From: Sphingobacterium yanglingense
GTDB lineage: Bacteria; Bacteroidota; Bacteroidia; Sphingobacteriales; Sphingobacteriaceae
Direction of reading: 5' to 3'
DNA length: 64,000 bases
Assembly: GCF_004363245.1 (NCBI RefSeq)
Contig: NZ_SNYV01000011.1
Span: 868,001-932,000, forward strand
Of this stretch, positions 8,676 to 18,379 are shown in pieces. Below the pieces are notes generated by a model. That model saw only the letters and a list, made by a program, of their open reading frames with translations, had not been told where the DNA came from and made no database searches. Each line of letters opens with the position of its first letter. Within the stretch, counting starts at the first letter, position 1. A program made the translations under genes and the position numbers.

Positions 8676-8918
8676 ATGATACGGCATAATGAAATTACGG
8701 ATGGTGAGCTACGGACGAAAATCCGAAACGGAGAAATACTTTGGGGCGGCAATGCAAAACTAAAGATCTATGGGACTTTGGACTGTAGATCGGGAAAACG
8801 AATGACACGAAAGAACAGGGTATTCTTTGCGTCGGAAGAAGAAGCAAAAAACAATGGCTATCGTCCATGCGGACACTGTAAAAGGGATGCTTATAAAAAA
8901 TGGCGGTACGGTCCGTGA
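8676..8918 (+). CDS. Ada-type metal-binding domain protein, three-cysteine form
   Basis: 80 aa, a stand-alone version of the N-terminal zinc domain of the Ada methyl-phosphotriester repair protein. C37 (in TLDCRSGKR) matches the methyl-accepting Cys38 of E. coli Ada, and C65-x-x-C68 (YRPCGHC) matches Cys69/Cys72. The fourth ligand, Cys42 in Ada (FCRPSC), is replaced by K41 in CRSGK. Other stand-alone members of this group have the same CxSGKRM form, so it appears to be a real subfamily. It is translationally coupled to the 2OG oxygenase three bases upstream. Probable role: DNA binding or phosphotriester handling; methyl transfer is unproven. Confidence 0.8.
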   Translation: MIRHNEITDGELRTKIRNGEILWGGNAKLKIYGTLDCRSGKRMTRKNRVFFASEEEAKNNGYRPCGHCKRDAYKKWRYGP

Positions 8919-9032
8919 TGCAGAATAAACTAACGGAACAGGGACAAACCTTATTGCCTTTTTAGAGTTACTGGACGATTGGTGGGCTTTCTATAAAACG
9001 TGTAAAATCTAATTGAATACCATCCTTTCCCT

Positions 9033-10721
9033 TTATAGGTTACCCTTCTTCAGTTCGGAAACGGCAAATGATACTGCTCTGGCCGTAAGAGCCATGAATG
9101 TCAAAGAGGGATTCTGTGTCCCCGTAGATGTCATACAAGCTCCATCAGTCACAAATACATTCGGACAGGTATGAATCTGGTTCCATTTATTAAGGATAGA
9201 TGTAGCAGGATCATGCCCCATTCGCGCTCCTCCCATTTCGTGGATATCAAGGCCGGGATTCTGTGTGGATCTATTCTGCTGAATGTTCTTAACTCCCGCA
9301 TGCTCCAACATTTCGGTTCCCTGCTCTAGGAAATCTTCAAGGCTTCTATGGTCATTTTCTTGGTAGCCTACAGCGGTGATAAGCTGGGGAACCCCATAAT
9401 CATCCACAGCTGTATCACTAAGCCTGACATGGTTTTCGGCCTTAGGGATAGTCTCTCCCTGCATCATCATCGATACTTTCCATGGTCCTGGCATAGATAG
9501 AGCGTCTTTATAGTCGGCACCTACCGTCTCAGTTATATGCCCTCCTGTCGGTCTATATGCAGAGAAGAAAGAGGCATAACCCCGTAAAAAATCGGTCTCT
9601 TGTCGCACTACATTTCGAAAGTTGGGGATAATGGGCTGTGTCGGCCGCTTGCCGTAGTAGTACTTGTCTTCAAAACCATCGACATCACCCGAGATACGTC
9701 CCATATAGTTATGAAAAGCAACATATCGTCCTAACAAACCATTATCATTGCCAAGACCATTAGGGAATCTTCTTGATTTTGAATTTAATAAAATCTGGTT
9801 AGTGGCCAAAGCAGATGCATTGACAAATATAACAGGGGCATAATATTCTTGGGTCTCCTTACTTTGTCTATCTATCACACGGACACCGACAGCCTTTCCC
9901 TTGTCCTCATCATAGATAATGGAATGTACAATAGAATCTGGGCGAAGTGTAAGATGTCCAGTCTTAGCTGCCCATGGAATAGTCGATGCATTAGAACTAA
10001 AATAGCCTCCAAACGGACAGCCCCTATAGCATAGGGAACGTGCCATACACTGGCTCCGCCCCTGTGCAATATGGACGGCCTGTGGTTGGGTAACGTGTGC
10101 ACAACGGCCACTGATTACCTGCCTATCGTTATAATACGTATGGATACGCTGCTGAATCACCTTCTCTACACTATTGAGCTCAAAAGCGGGCAGAAACTCC
10201 CCATCAGGCATAGCTGCATTACCCTCCTTTTTTCCAGAAACACCGATAAATTTTTCGACGTGGCTATACCAAGGCGCTATGTCCTGGTAACGGATCGGCC
10301 AATCTACAGCAAATCCATCACGATCCGGTCCTTCGAAATCAAAGTTAGACCAGCGCTGTACCTGCCTGGCCCAAGTGAGCGACTTACCCCCGACCTGATA
10401 ACTACGTATCCAGTCGAAGGGCTGCTCTTGGATATAGGGTTGCTCTTTATCTTTAGTAAAAAAATGCATTGTGTCTTCGCCAAAGGCATAGCACTTAGAT
10501 AGAATAGGGTTATCCTGAGCTATCGCGAGAGGCACTCGGTTGCGATGGTCAAACTGCCAGATATCCTGATATGCTGTCGGATAGTCTTTAATATGTTTGA
10601 CATCACGGCCCCGCTCCAAAAGGAGGGTTTTCACTCCTTGGTCGCAAAACTCTTTTGCCGCCCATCCTCCTGAAATACCTGAGCCTATCACGATGGCCCC
10701 GAATTGCTCTTTTTCTATCAT
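9033..10721 (-). CDS. GMC-family FAD oxidoreductase
   Basis: 562 aa. The FAD-binding GxGxxG signature is IGSGISGG (12-19). The C-terminal part carries the GMC-type active-site region HEMGGARMG and the closing TGTQNPSLTFMAL segment. Bacterial members of this branch oxidise sugar hydroxyls, for example to 3-keto sugars or ketogluconates. No signal peptide is present, unlike its two oxidoreductase neighbours, and no small partner subunit or cytochrome gene is nearby. It is the last gene of the leftward Sus operon, 23 bases after the preceding Gfo/Idh gene. Expected role: oxidation of the imported or periplasmic glycoside, with the substrate unknown. Confidence 0.85.
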   Translation of the reverse strand: MIEKEQFGAIVIGSGISGGWAAKEFCDQGVKTLLLERGRDVKHIKDYPTAYQDIWQFDHRNRVPLAIAQDNPILSKCYAFGEDTMHFFTKDKEQPYIQEQPFDWIRSYQVGGKSLTWARQVQRWSNFDFEGPDRDGFAVDWPIRYQDIAPWYSHVEKFIGVSGKKEGNAAMPDGEFLPAFELNSVEKVIQQRIHTYYNDRQVISGRCAHVTQPQAVHIAQGRSQCMARSLCYRGCPFGGYFSSNASTIPWAAKTGHLTLRPDSIVHSIIYDEDKGKAVGVRVIDRQSKETQEYYAPVIFVNASALATNQILLNSKSRRFPNGLGNDNGLLGRYVAFHNYMGRISGDVDGFEDKYYYGKRPTQPIIPNFRNVVRQETDFLRGYASFFSAYRPTGGHITETVGADYKDALSMPGPWKVSMMMQGETIPKAENHVRLSDTAVDDYGVPQLITAVGYQENDHRSLEDFLEQGTEMLEHAGVKNIQQNRSTQNPGLDIHEMGGARMGHDPATSILNKWNQIHTCPNVFVTDGACMTSTGTQNPSLTFMALTARAVSFAVSELKKGNL

Positions 10722-10744
10722 TAAATCCTTGTTATCTCGTAAAG

Positions 10745-11731
10745 TTAAAGATTTTGTACCGTATGCAACGAAACGGTGCCTCCGGTTTTACTACTGCGTT
10801 GGGCGGCCTCCATGAATTGAAATATTTCTATCGTCTCAGCCGCTGGTACGGGCGCTTTGCCCGTATCAAAAAAGGTCAGGATCTCTGACACCAAAGGTCC
10901 ATATCCGGAGAAAGGTCCCAACGGTGATATACCCGTCTCTCCAAAAGCTATCCCAGCAATATTGGATGCACCTTTCCGTATACCACGTACGGTACCAGTA
11001 CGCCCATCATTCCAAACCCCTATGACCTGCTCGAAGTCGGGATGGAATACCCGATACACCTCTTTACAACCCGTTCCCATAACGGTAAATAGCATCTCGA
11101 TACCATGGATCATATACCAGGCCTGATCAATGTGATGTGGCTCAATCTCGGCCGGGGTATATACATCTGCACCGAGCACCTTGCCTATTTTACCTCCTCG
11201 AACCTCACGCACTAATTGGTCGTAACGTAAGGAAGAAGAAGAGAAAATCGGTACTTTATGCTGATGTGCCAACTCAAATATAGCTTTTACTTTGGATAAG
11301 TCTTCGGCCATAGGTTTATCTACAAAGAGAGGTTTGCCAGCTTTGATGACCTGGGTAGCCTGATCTAAATGGACACGCCCATCGTTGGACTCCAATAGTA
11401 TGTAATCGACCTTCTGGAGCAGTGCAGCGATGGAGTCGACAATTTCGACTCCCATATCGCGCATGGCCTGTGTAATCCGAGGTTTCATCTCCAATGCAGA
11501 AGGGATATCCGGACTACCGTGTGGATAGGCTGCGACCACGCGGTAGCCCCGATTGGAAAGACTACCCTGATTGATATCTTTGGTGAACATCTCACTGTGC
11601 GATGTGTCCAGGCCGATAACACCTATTTTCTTAAATGACGCACTTGTTGTATGTGCGGATAAGGTGTTGGACAATAGCATCCCCCCGCCTACAAGTGATA
11701 ACTGTGTAATAAACTGTCTTCTGCTATTCAT
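10745..11731 (-). CDS. Gfo/Idh/MocA-family oxidoreductase with Tat-like signal
   Basis: 328 aa. The N-terminus NSRRQFITQLSLVGGGMLLS is a twin-arginine-type export signal, so the enzyme probably works in the periplasm after folding with its nicotinamide cofactor. The Rossmann core starts near KKIGVIGLDTSH, with the family's central motif at KPLFVDKPMAED (EKP variant DKP). Members oxidise or isomerise sugar hydroxyls. It is shorter than its neighbour and differs in the C-terminal domain. It starts two bases after the upstream Gfo/Idh gene ends, inside a tightly packed Sus operon. Substrate unknown. Confidence 0.8.
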   Translation of the reverse strand: MNSRRQFITQLSLVGGGMLLSNTLSAHTTSASFKKIGVIGLDTSHSEMFTKDINQGSLSNRGYRVVAAYPHGSPDIPSALEMKPRITQAMRDMGVEIVDSIAALLQKVDYILLESNDGRVHLDQATQVIKAGKPLFVDKPMAEDLSKVKAIFELAHQHKVPIFSSSSLRYDQLVREVRGGKIGKVLGADVYTPAEIEPHHIDQAWYMIHGIEMLFTVMGTGCKEVYRVFHPDFEQVIGVWNDGRTGTVRGIRKGASNIAGIAFGETGISPLGPFSGYGPLVSEILTFFDTGKAPVPAAETIEIFQFMEAAQRSSKTGGTVSLHTVQNL

Positions 11732-11733
11732 AA

Positions 11734-13239
11734 TTATTTCTTTTTGGGCATGGGTGGTAGAGAAAATCCATTATGGTACGTGTGATTAATCCATTCGCGC
11801 GCCACCTGCTGTGCGTTGACTTCTTGGTATTGCCTATTGAATCTTGGATCGCCATCGACTACTTCAAATTCATCTATCGAAACAATCTTGATTTCGTCAT
11901 TGGGAGAAATATTGGTAAACTCCATCTTCTCTCCATCCCACAGTAACTCACGATGTAATCCCTGTAAGCGTACCGCTAAAACGCCCATTACGACCATCTC
12001 ATTAAAAGGCCCTGAAAAGCCGAAATGTGAACTGGACTCTTTACGATTTGCTTTGGACTCTTTGGCAGCTCGAATCCAATCCTGTTCATGGGCATTGGTG
12101 TTCCAAATATCACCATTGCCTCCTGGAATACGAGGAATCCAAGGTTTGGGCTTCTGGAAATGTTTCATATTCTCCACAGGTAATAAAGTTGGATTCATCC
12201 CGTAACAACCGGTCATAATTTTCCCTTTTTTACCGACGAAAATAATTCCGCCATTCTCATCCCCCATCATCATACCTGGAGCTAACTCGGAAGGCCTATC
12301 AGGAAGCAGTCCTCCATCATACCAATGTACTGTGACCTCGGGCATATTGACCTGCCCTACCTTAGGCCGCGCTGGAAATGTATACTTGACCACCTCTGCA
12401 TGTGGTGGTGAATAGAGATTGCTCAATGTAGAACTTCCATTGACTTTGGTTGGGTATTTTAGATTTAGGGCCCAATAGATGGGATCCATAATATGGCAGG
12501 CCATATCGCCTAAGGCTCCTGTACCGAAGTCCCACCAACCGCGCCAATTCCATGGAGTATATACGGGATTATAATCACGTCGTTCTGCTGGTCCCAAAAA
12601 CAGATTCCAATCCAAGGTATCAGGAACCGGAACACCTTGCTTCGGTTTCATCAATCCCTGGGGCCATATCGGACGATCTGTCCAACAATGCACTTCGTAC
12701 ACTTCTCCGATAGCTCCAGACTGTATCCATTCGGCAATCTCACGGCACCAGTCAAACGAATTACCCTGATTTCCCATCTGGGTAGCTACGCCATAGTTTT
12801 TAGCAAGTTCGGTCAATAACCGCGATTCGTATACAGAATGGGTCAACGGTTTCTGGGTATAGCAATGTTTACCCAGTGTAATTGCATGTGCTGTAACACC
12901 TGCGTGTGTATGATCGGGCGTAGCGACCATAACCGCATCGATGCTATCTTTCATTTCGTCAAACATCACTCGCCAATCTTTATACCTCTTGGCATTGGGA
13001 TAGTCGTTGAAGGTCTTCTGTGCATAACGCCAATCGACATCGCATAATGCAACTATATTTTCAGTCTTCATATTGGCCAGATTGCGGCGCCCCATACCGC
13101 CGACACCTATGCCGGCAATGTTCAACCGATCGCTAGGTGCCACATGACCGAATTTCTTACCTAGCACGGTATTGGAAACAATGGAAAAACCTGTGATTAA
13201 AGCGGTATTCTTAATAAAATCTCTTCTTGAATTTTTCAT
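11734..13239 (-). CDS. Gfo/Idh/MocA-family oxidoreductase with Tat signal (long form)
   Basis: 501 aa with a Tat-like signal (NSRRDFIKNTALITGFSIVS). The NAD-binding Rossmann fold begins at LNIAGIGVGGMG, and the family motif reads KHCYTQKPLTHS, with Q-K-P where E-K-P is usual. The length, the DWNLFLGPA and NWRGWWDFGTGALGD segments, and the export signal fit the long periplasmic Bacteroidota type. These enzymes act on sugars or glycosides, often next to SusC/SusD pairs. The gene begins two bases after the SusD stop. Together with the second Gfo/Idh and GMC genes it suggests stepwise oxidation of a glycan-derived substrate. Confidence 0.85.
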   Translation of the reverse strand: MKNSRRDFIKNTALITGFSIVSNTVLGKKFGHVAPSDRLNIAGIGVGGMGRRNLANMKTENIVALCDVDWRYAQKTFNDYPNAKRYKDWRVMFDEMKDSIDAVMVATPDHTHAGVTAHAITLGKHCYTQKPLTHSVYESRLLTELAKNYGVATQMGNQGNSFDWCREIAEWIQSGAIGEVYEVHCWTDRPIWPQGLMKPKQGVPVPDTLDWNLFLGPAERRDYNPVYTPWNWRGWWDFGTGALGDMACHIMDPIYWALNLKYPTKVNGSSTLSNLYSPPHAEVVKYTFPARPKVGQVNMPEVTVHWYDGGLLPDRPSELAPGMMMGDENGGIIFVGKKGKIMTGCYGMNPTLLPVENMKHFQKPKPWIPRIPGGNGDIWNTNAHEQDWIRAAKESKANRKESSSHFGFSGPFNEMVVMGVLAVRLQGLHRELLWDGEKMEFTNISPNDEIKIVSIDEFEVVDGDPRFNRQYQEVNAQQVAREWINHTYHNGFSLPPMPKKK

Positions 13240-13241
13240 TT

Positions 13242-14915
13242 CTACAAATAATTATCGTGTTGAACTAATACATTATTGGATCGGTCAATTTCTACCTGAG
13301 GAATAGGGAAAGGCCAACTCTTGTCCGTCACATCCCGACCCTTGTCCGCAAAACCATAAGTGGTATAGAATGTCTTCATCGTACTAACATAAGTACCCCA
13401 ACGAATTAGATCATATAAACGGAAACCTTCTAAAGCCAATTCATTTCTTCTTTCTTTTTTAACAGCGGCCAATACATCATCAGAACTGGTAATAGCATAA
13501 GTGGTGTTAAATTCCTGATCTGTAATCTCCTTGAGGTCCTTGGCAAATTGCCTATAAACTGCTGGGCCATCTTTTTTGATCGTAGTGACAAATGCACGAC
13601 GACGGACCTGATTAAGGCGATCCAGCGCAGTAACGGTACTGCCACCGGTCTTGACCGTAGCCTCAGCATTGATCAACAGCACTTCGGCATATCTGATCCA
13701 GTAAGGCTGCCAATTGCTTCGCTGCAGGTCATTATTCTGCCGATACTGTTGAGGGACAAATGCTTTTCTGCTGTGCTGCAAATTAAAATCATTGAAATAG
13801 CCTTTGTAATTGTGCACCTCATTACTCCCATTGGATGCTAAAAAGATATCCTCATGGCTGATAATGGTCAGCATCTTGCGCGGATCCCGGCTATCAAAAC
13901 TACTAGCCAAATCTCTCGTAGGCGTATTACCTCCCCAACCTCCTACATTGTTACGTCCTACATTCATAATAGCAAAAGCATCACCGCCCATACCAAAAGC
14001 GGGGTCATAATTACGCATTACGCCAAAGAGAACTTCTTTTGAAAAAGGACCGACTTTGTAGTCTCCTCGATACAGGTCATTAAAATCCGGTAACAGGCTT
14101 AGATTACCCTTGGTAATAACATCTTCTGTAGCTATCCGCGCCAGCTCGTAATCCGCCTTTGCATCGCCCTGCATCTGTGCATTCTCCATCAAACCAGCAA
14201 AAAATAACGCAGCTCGAGCTTTGATCGTCAATGCGGCATCTTTGGAGGCCCGTCCAGCCTCAGTTGCGCTAGCCATGGAAGCCAATCTAGGTAAGTGTGG
14301 TGAATTAATAGCCTCATCTAGGTCGCTATAAATCTGGGTTCTCAGTTCCTCAACACTGGCCTTAGCCTTACGCACTGAAGGGTCTTCGACTTCTGTAATT
14401 AAGGGGACAGACTTGAATACGGTTACAAGATCCAGGTAATACCAAGCACGCAAAAACTTCACCTCAGCGATGTAGCGTGCCAAAGTCTCGGCAGATACTT
14501 TGACTCCATTCTGTACTAGATTGCCTCCCTCCTTTTGGTATCCAGCCAAAGCTTGATTACACTTGCCTATACCCCTATATCGGTTGGACCAGGTCTCATT
14601 CAATAGTGCATTGGAACTTAAAGGTCGACCGCGACCTACTTCGGTGGTCTGTGGCCTATCCCCTGGATCTGATCCTCCGGCATCGGCATTGTCCACACTC
14701 TCGTCCATGATCGCAACTTTATTGACCGTATACCCCCACCCATCAGCCATCGGTTGATAGCAAGATGTCAGCATCTTCAGACCGGCGCCATCGGTTTTGA
14801 AAAACTCTTCTTCGTTGAGGATACCATAGGGATCTCTATTCAGATAGTCTTTTTTACAGGCTGATACACCTAATGCAGCTACTGCAGTCAGTATGATTAA
14901 TCGGTTGAATTTCAT
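13242..14915 (-). CDS. SusD/RagB-family substrate-binding lipoprotein
   Basis: 557 aa. A lipoprotein signal with lipobox GVSAC anchors it in the outer membrane, where SusD proteins cap the SusC channel and hold the substrate. The N-terminal KKDYLNRDPYG, the segment VKFLRAWYYLDLVTVFKSVP, and the C-terminal ERRNELALEGFRLYDLIRWG are hallmarks of the family. The length is normal. It lies two bases downstream of susC and two bases upstream of the first Gfo/Idh gene, so the unit is one operon. The substrate is probably a glycoside, judged from the oxidoreductases downstream. Confidence 0.95.
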   Translation of the reverse strand: MKFNRLIILTAVAALGVSACKKDYLNRDPYGILNEEEFFKTDGAGLKMLTSCYQPMADGWGYTVNKVAIMDESVDNADAGGSDPGDRPQTTEVGRGRPLSSNALLNETWSNRYRGIGKCNQALAGYQKEGGNLVQNGVKVSAETLARYIAEVKFLRAWYYLDLVTVFKSVPLITEVEDPSVRKAKASVEELRTQIYSDLDEAINSPHLPRLASMASATEAGRASKDAALTIKARAALFFAGLMENAQMQGDAKADYELARIATEDVITKGNLSLLPDFNDLYRGDYKVGPFSKEVLFGVMRNYDPAFGMGGDAFAIMNVGRNNVGGWGGNTPTRDLASSFDSRDPRKMLTIISHEDIFLASNGSNEVHNYKGYFNDFNLQHSRKAFVPQQYRQNNDLQRSNWQPYWIRYAEVLLINAEATVKTGGSTVTALDRLNQVRRRAFVTTIKKDGPAVYRQFAKDLKEITDQEFNTTYAITSSDDVLAAVKKERRNELALEGFRLYDLIRWGTYVSTMKTFYTTYGFADKGRDVTDKSWPFPIPQVEIDRSNNVLVQHDNYL

Positions 14916-14917
14916 AA

Positions 14918-17900
14918 TTAAAAGCTTAAATTAACTCCAAACATCCATGACTTAGCCACTGGGTAGTAACCTTGATCTACTCCCATGCTAAGTGGTGAAC
15001 TACTTCCTATCTCGGGATCTAAACCTGTATATTTTGTAAAGGTAAACAGGTTGTAGCCGCTCAGCCAGAACCGCAGATTATTCATACCTCGCAATACATG
15101 TTTTGGAAGCGTATACCCAAGCTGTACAGATTTTATACGTAAATAAGATCCATCTTCGACCAACCAGTCGGAAATCTGTAAATTGCTCTGATTGGATGAA
15201 CTGATTTTAAATTGACTATTGCTCGGATTATTCGGAGACCAGGCATCGGACATCAATTCCTTCGGGGCATTGTACCATCCAACACCAGACTTCATATCGA
15301 TCTTGACAATATTCATAATGTCATTGCCAATTGCCCCTTGTGCCAAAACCCTAAAGTCAAAATTCTTGTAGGAAGCGCCCAGGTTCAACCCATAAGTCAG
15401 GTCTGGGAATGGATCGCCAATATTGGTACGGTCGCTGCTATTGATCACGCCATCATTATTGATATCTACAAATCTTAAATCTCCTGGTACCGCTCCAGCC
15501 TGTACATAATTATCAATCTCGGCTTGGTTTTGGAATATACCGTCTGTCTTGAATCCATAGTAGTAACCGATCGGCATACCTACCTCCGTCAGCGTGGTTG
15601 TATAACTGATCCATCCGCCTCCCGGAATAGGCTCGCCACCACCTAAAGACAGTACCTTGTTTTTGAGTGTAGCGGCATTTGCTGCAATGGAATAACCGAA
15701 CTCACCAATCTTATTGGTATACTTAACCGCTAGCTCAAAGCCCTTATTTTCCACTTTACCAGCATTACTCCAAGGGCTATTGCTATAGCCTAGATAATTG
15801 GGCAGAGGCACATTGAGCAGCATGCCATCTGTCGTCTTTTTGTAGTAATCCAAGGTAATGTCTAGCTTTCTATCAAGAAATGATAAGTCCAAACCGACAT
15901 CCATCTGTTCGGTCTTTTCCCATTTAATCGCTGCATTCCCAATAGAACTACTTCCTCCACTTAACTGTGGGTTATATTGCCCAAAATAGTAGTATCCCTG
16001 GTTGCCAGAATAGGTGGTTAGATAAGCTCCCCGTCCGATATTCTGATTGCCGATACGTCCCCAGCTCGCGCGGAGCTTACCACTCGACAGCCAATTCAGA
16101 TTACTGGCAAAGTCCTCTTCCCCAAAATTCCAACCGGCCGAAAGTGAGGGGAAAGCTCCCCATTTGTTGTCTCTCCCAAAATTGGACGATCCATCATAAC
16201 GGAAATTGGCCGTGAGCATATAGCGGTCTTTGTAGGAATAGAATACGCGCGAAAAATAAGAGTTCAACGCGCTCTCCCATTTGGAACCCGATGCCTGAGG
16301 ATTGATACTCGCTGCGTCAATAATCCACTGGCTCTCCGCATTGGAAACCAACCCCTGCTTGGAAGCTCCAGAGGATTCGCTCTTCCATTGCTCGGCAGAT
16401 GTACCGACCAAAGCCGTTACATAATGATCCGCCCACTTTTTGTCTAGACTGAGTACATTTTCCCAAACATAATAATCTGTCTTGGAATTAGATACTCCAA
16501 CTGTAGCATCAGAATTAAACTGATTGCCATTGAGATAATACTTAGGAGTAAATGAATTGGATACTCCGGTCGCTAGATCGACACCGATATTGCTTCTAAA
16601 ACGTAACCAATCCGTAAGTTTGATATCTACACTCCCTCCTCCTTTTATGGCTTTTCCTTTCCATCGGTTATTCTTATAGATTTCCGTCTGCGCGACTGGG
16701 TTTTCCTTATTAGTCATCAATATAGGGCTATACATAGACCAGGGATTGTTAGGATCTATCCGATCCAAGAACAGTCCTGCTTTTAGAAAATCGGGGATAT
16801 CCTGTAGGTTGTTCCGATACACCGGGGAAATAGGATCCGCCACGAACGCGATAAAAGCCGTATTGAATCCTGGACTGCCTTCTAAGACATTACCCCTCCC
16901 TTCAGATATTACCCCGATATTAGCGGAGAATTTAAGCCAGCTTCTGAGATTGTGCTCAATATTAGTCCGAAAGGATATACGATCATAGTTAGACCCTTTA
17001 ATAATCCCCTCTTGATCCAAATAATTTAAACTGGTGCGATAGGAAAGATTTTTCATCCCTCCCGAAATGGCAATATCATAATTTTGGATCAACGCATCTT
17101 TCTGGTTGATTTCTTTCCACCAATTGGTTCCCTCAGTAGATCCCGTATTGGTTTTTAGGAACTGGAGTACTTCTTTCTTGTTTTCTTCTGAGAAAAATGC
17201 AGGCAAACCTGCATTCGTATTCGCCAGGTTCTTATAATCCATAAACTCCGTTGCATTCATCATGTCGTATACCTTGACCGGGTTCTGCAAGCCTAGATAT
17301 GCATCAAAATTAATAAGATTCGTCAGCTCATTTCCTGATTGGGGTCCTTTCTGTGTCGTAATCATAATAACACCGTTAGCAGCCCTTGAACCATAGATAG
17401 CTGTTGCCGAAGCATCTTTTAACACCTCCATCGAGAGGATGTCATTGGGATTGAGCCATCCGATATCGCCCTGAGGTAACCCATCTACCACATATAGCGG
17501 ATTGTTGTCATTGACCGTACCGATACCTCTGATACGTACCGCTGGAGGTGTGCCTGGACTACCACCTGTAGAGGTAATCTGTACACCAGCCGCCTGTCCT
17601 TGTAGGGCTTCCGTTGCATTGCGAACAGGCATGCTCTTCAGATCCTTGCCACTAATCTGCTCGACCGACCCGGTCAGGTCGCGTTTGCGCTGTGTTCCAT
17701 AACCTACCACGACCACTTCATCCAATCCTTTGACGGACTCTTCGAGCACCACATTTAAGGCATCGTAATTCTGCACTTTGACTTGAGCACTTAAATACCC
17801 TATGATGGAAAAACTTAAATTCTGGCCTATAACTACTCTGTCCAATGAAAATGCTCCTGTTTCATCTGTTGAAGTGGCTGCTGTAGAACCTGACACTGTA

Positions 17901-18313
17901 ATGGTGACACCTGAGATCGGCGTACCTTCGTTATTTTTGACCGTACCCGATATCTTTTGCTGCTGTACCCGTGTTGAGATATCGACCGCAGCAGTTTTTT
18001 GTGTTTTATGTCTTATAAATATTGTTTTATCCCGAATTTCATAACTTAATCCTAAAGGTTCAAAACACTTGGACAAGACAGTCTCAAGATCTTTTTGTTC
18101 TACATCTAGGTTTATTCTGTCGACGCTGTTCAATAGTTTTTGACTAACCAAATAGTCATACCCCGTTTGTTTTTGAATCTGCGTCATCAACTCCTTTAGA
18201 TTTGCATTGGTTAGTTTCAGGGATACCTTCTGACCGTACCCATGAGCAAACGCATGCATAAAGCCTATGGTTAGTATTAGCATTAATGCAATACTGATTC
18301 TATTTTTATACAT
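14918..18313 (-). CDS. SusC/RagA-family TonB-dependent outer-membrane transporter with STN domain
   Basis: 1131 aa. Order: signal peptide (1-28), STN secretin/TonB short N-terminal domain (about 30-100, LKELMTQIQKQTGYDYLVSQ), carboxypeptidase-like regulatory domain (about 118-205), TonB plug (about 210-330, with DEVVVVGYGTQRKRDLTGSV and YVVDGLP) and a 22-strand barrel to the terminal Phe (MFGVNLSF). The STN domain is the part that signals to FecR, so this transporter probably reports substrate to the sigma/anti-sigma pair encoded just upstream (66-base gap). It forms the outer-membrane channel with the SusD encoded two bases downstream. Confidence 0.95.
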   Translation of the reverse strand: MYKNRISIALMLILTIGFMHAFAHGYGQKVSLKLTNANLKELMTQIQKQTGYDYLVSQKLLNSVDRINLDVEQKDLETVLSKCFEPLGLSYEIRDKTIFIRHKTQKTAAVDISTRVQQQKISGTVKNNEGTPISGVTITVSGSTAATSTDETGAFSLDRVVIGQNLSFSIIGYLSAQVKVQNYDALNVVLEESVKGLDEVVVVGYGTQRKRDLTGSVEQISGKDLKSMPVRNATEALQGQAAGVQITSTGGSPGTPPAVRIRGIGTVNDNNPLYVVDGLPQGDIGWLNPNDILSMEVLKDASATAIYGSRAANGVIMITTQKGPQSGNELTNLINFDAYLGLQNPVKVYDMMNATEFMDYKNLANTNAGLPAFFSEENKKEVLQFLKTNTGSTEGTNWWKEINQKDALIQNYDIAISGGMKNLSYRTSLNYLDQEGIIKGSNYDRISFRTNIEHNLRSWLKFSANIGVISEGRGNVLEGSPGFNTAFIAFVADPISPVYRNNLQDIPDFLKAGLFLDRIDPNNPWSMYSPILMTNKENPVAQTEIYKNNRWKGKAIKGGGSVDIKLTDWLRFRSNIGVDLATGVSNSFTPKYYLNGNQFNSDATVGVSNSKTDYYVWENVLSLDKKWADHYVTALVGTSAEQWKSESSGASKQGLVSNAESQWIIDAASINPQASGSKWESALNSYFSRVFYSYKDRYMLTANFRYDGSSNFGRDNKWGAFPSLSAGWNFGEEDFASNLNWLSSGKLRASWGRIGNQNIGRGAYLTTYSGNQGYYYFGQYNPQLSGGSSSIGNAAIKWEKTEQMDVGLDLSFLDRKLDITLDYYKKTTDGMLLNVPLPNYLGYSNSPWSNAGKVENKGFELAVKYTNKIGEFGYSIAANAATLKNKVLSLGGGEPIPGGGWISYTTTLTEVGMPIGYYYGFKTDGIFQNQAEIDNYVQAGAVPGDLRFVDINNDGVINSSDRTNIGDPFPDLTYGLNLGASYKNFDFRVLAQGAIGNDIMNIVKIDMKSGVGWYNAPKELMSDAWSPNNPSNSQFKISSSNQSNLQISDWLVEDGSYLRIKSVQLGYTLPKHVLRGMNNLRFWLSGYNLFTFTKYTGLDPEIGSSSPLSMGVDQGYYPVAKSWMFGVNLSF

Positions 18314-18379
18314 AGCAATAGTTTATAGTTAGTTATTTTGTTTTAGTACATAAATGGTTTTTATCTATACTGCTTTTTA

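Noticed and set aside
10071..10502. 143-aa frame antisense to the GMC oxidoreductase
   Set aside because: It lies fully inside a strongly supported gene and its composition is that of a shadow frame.
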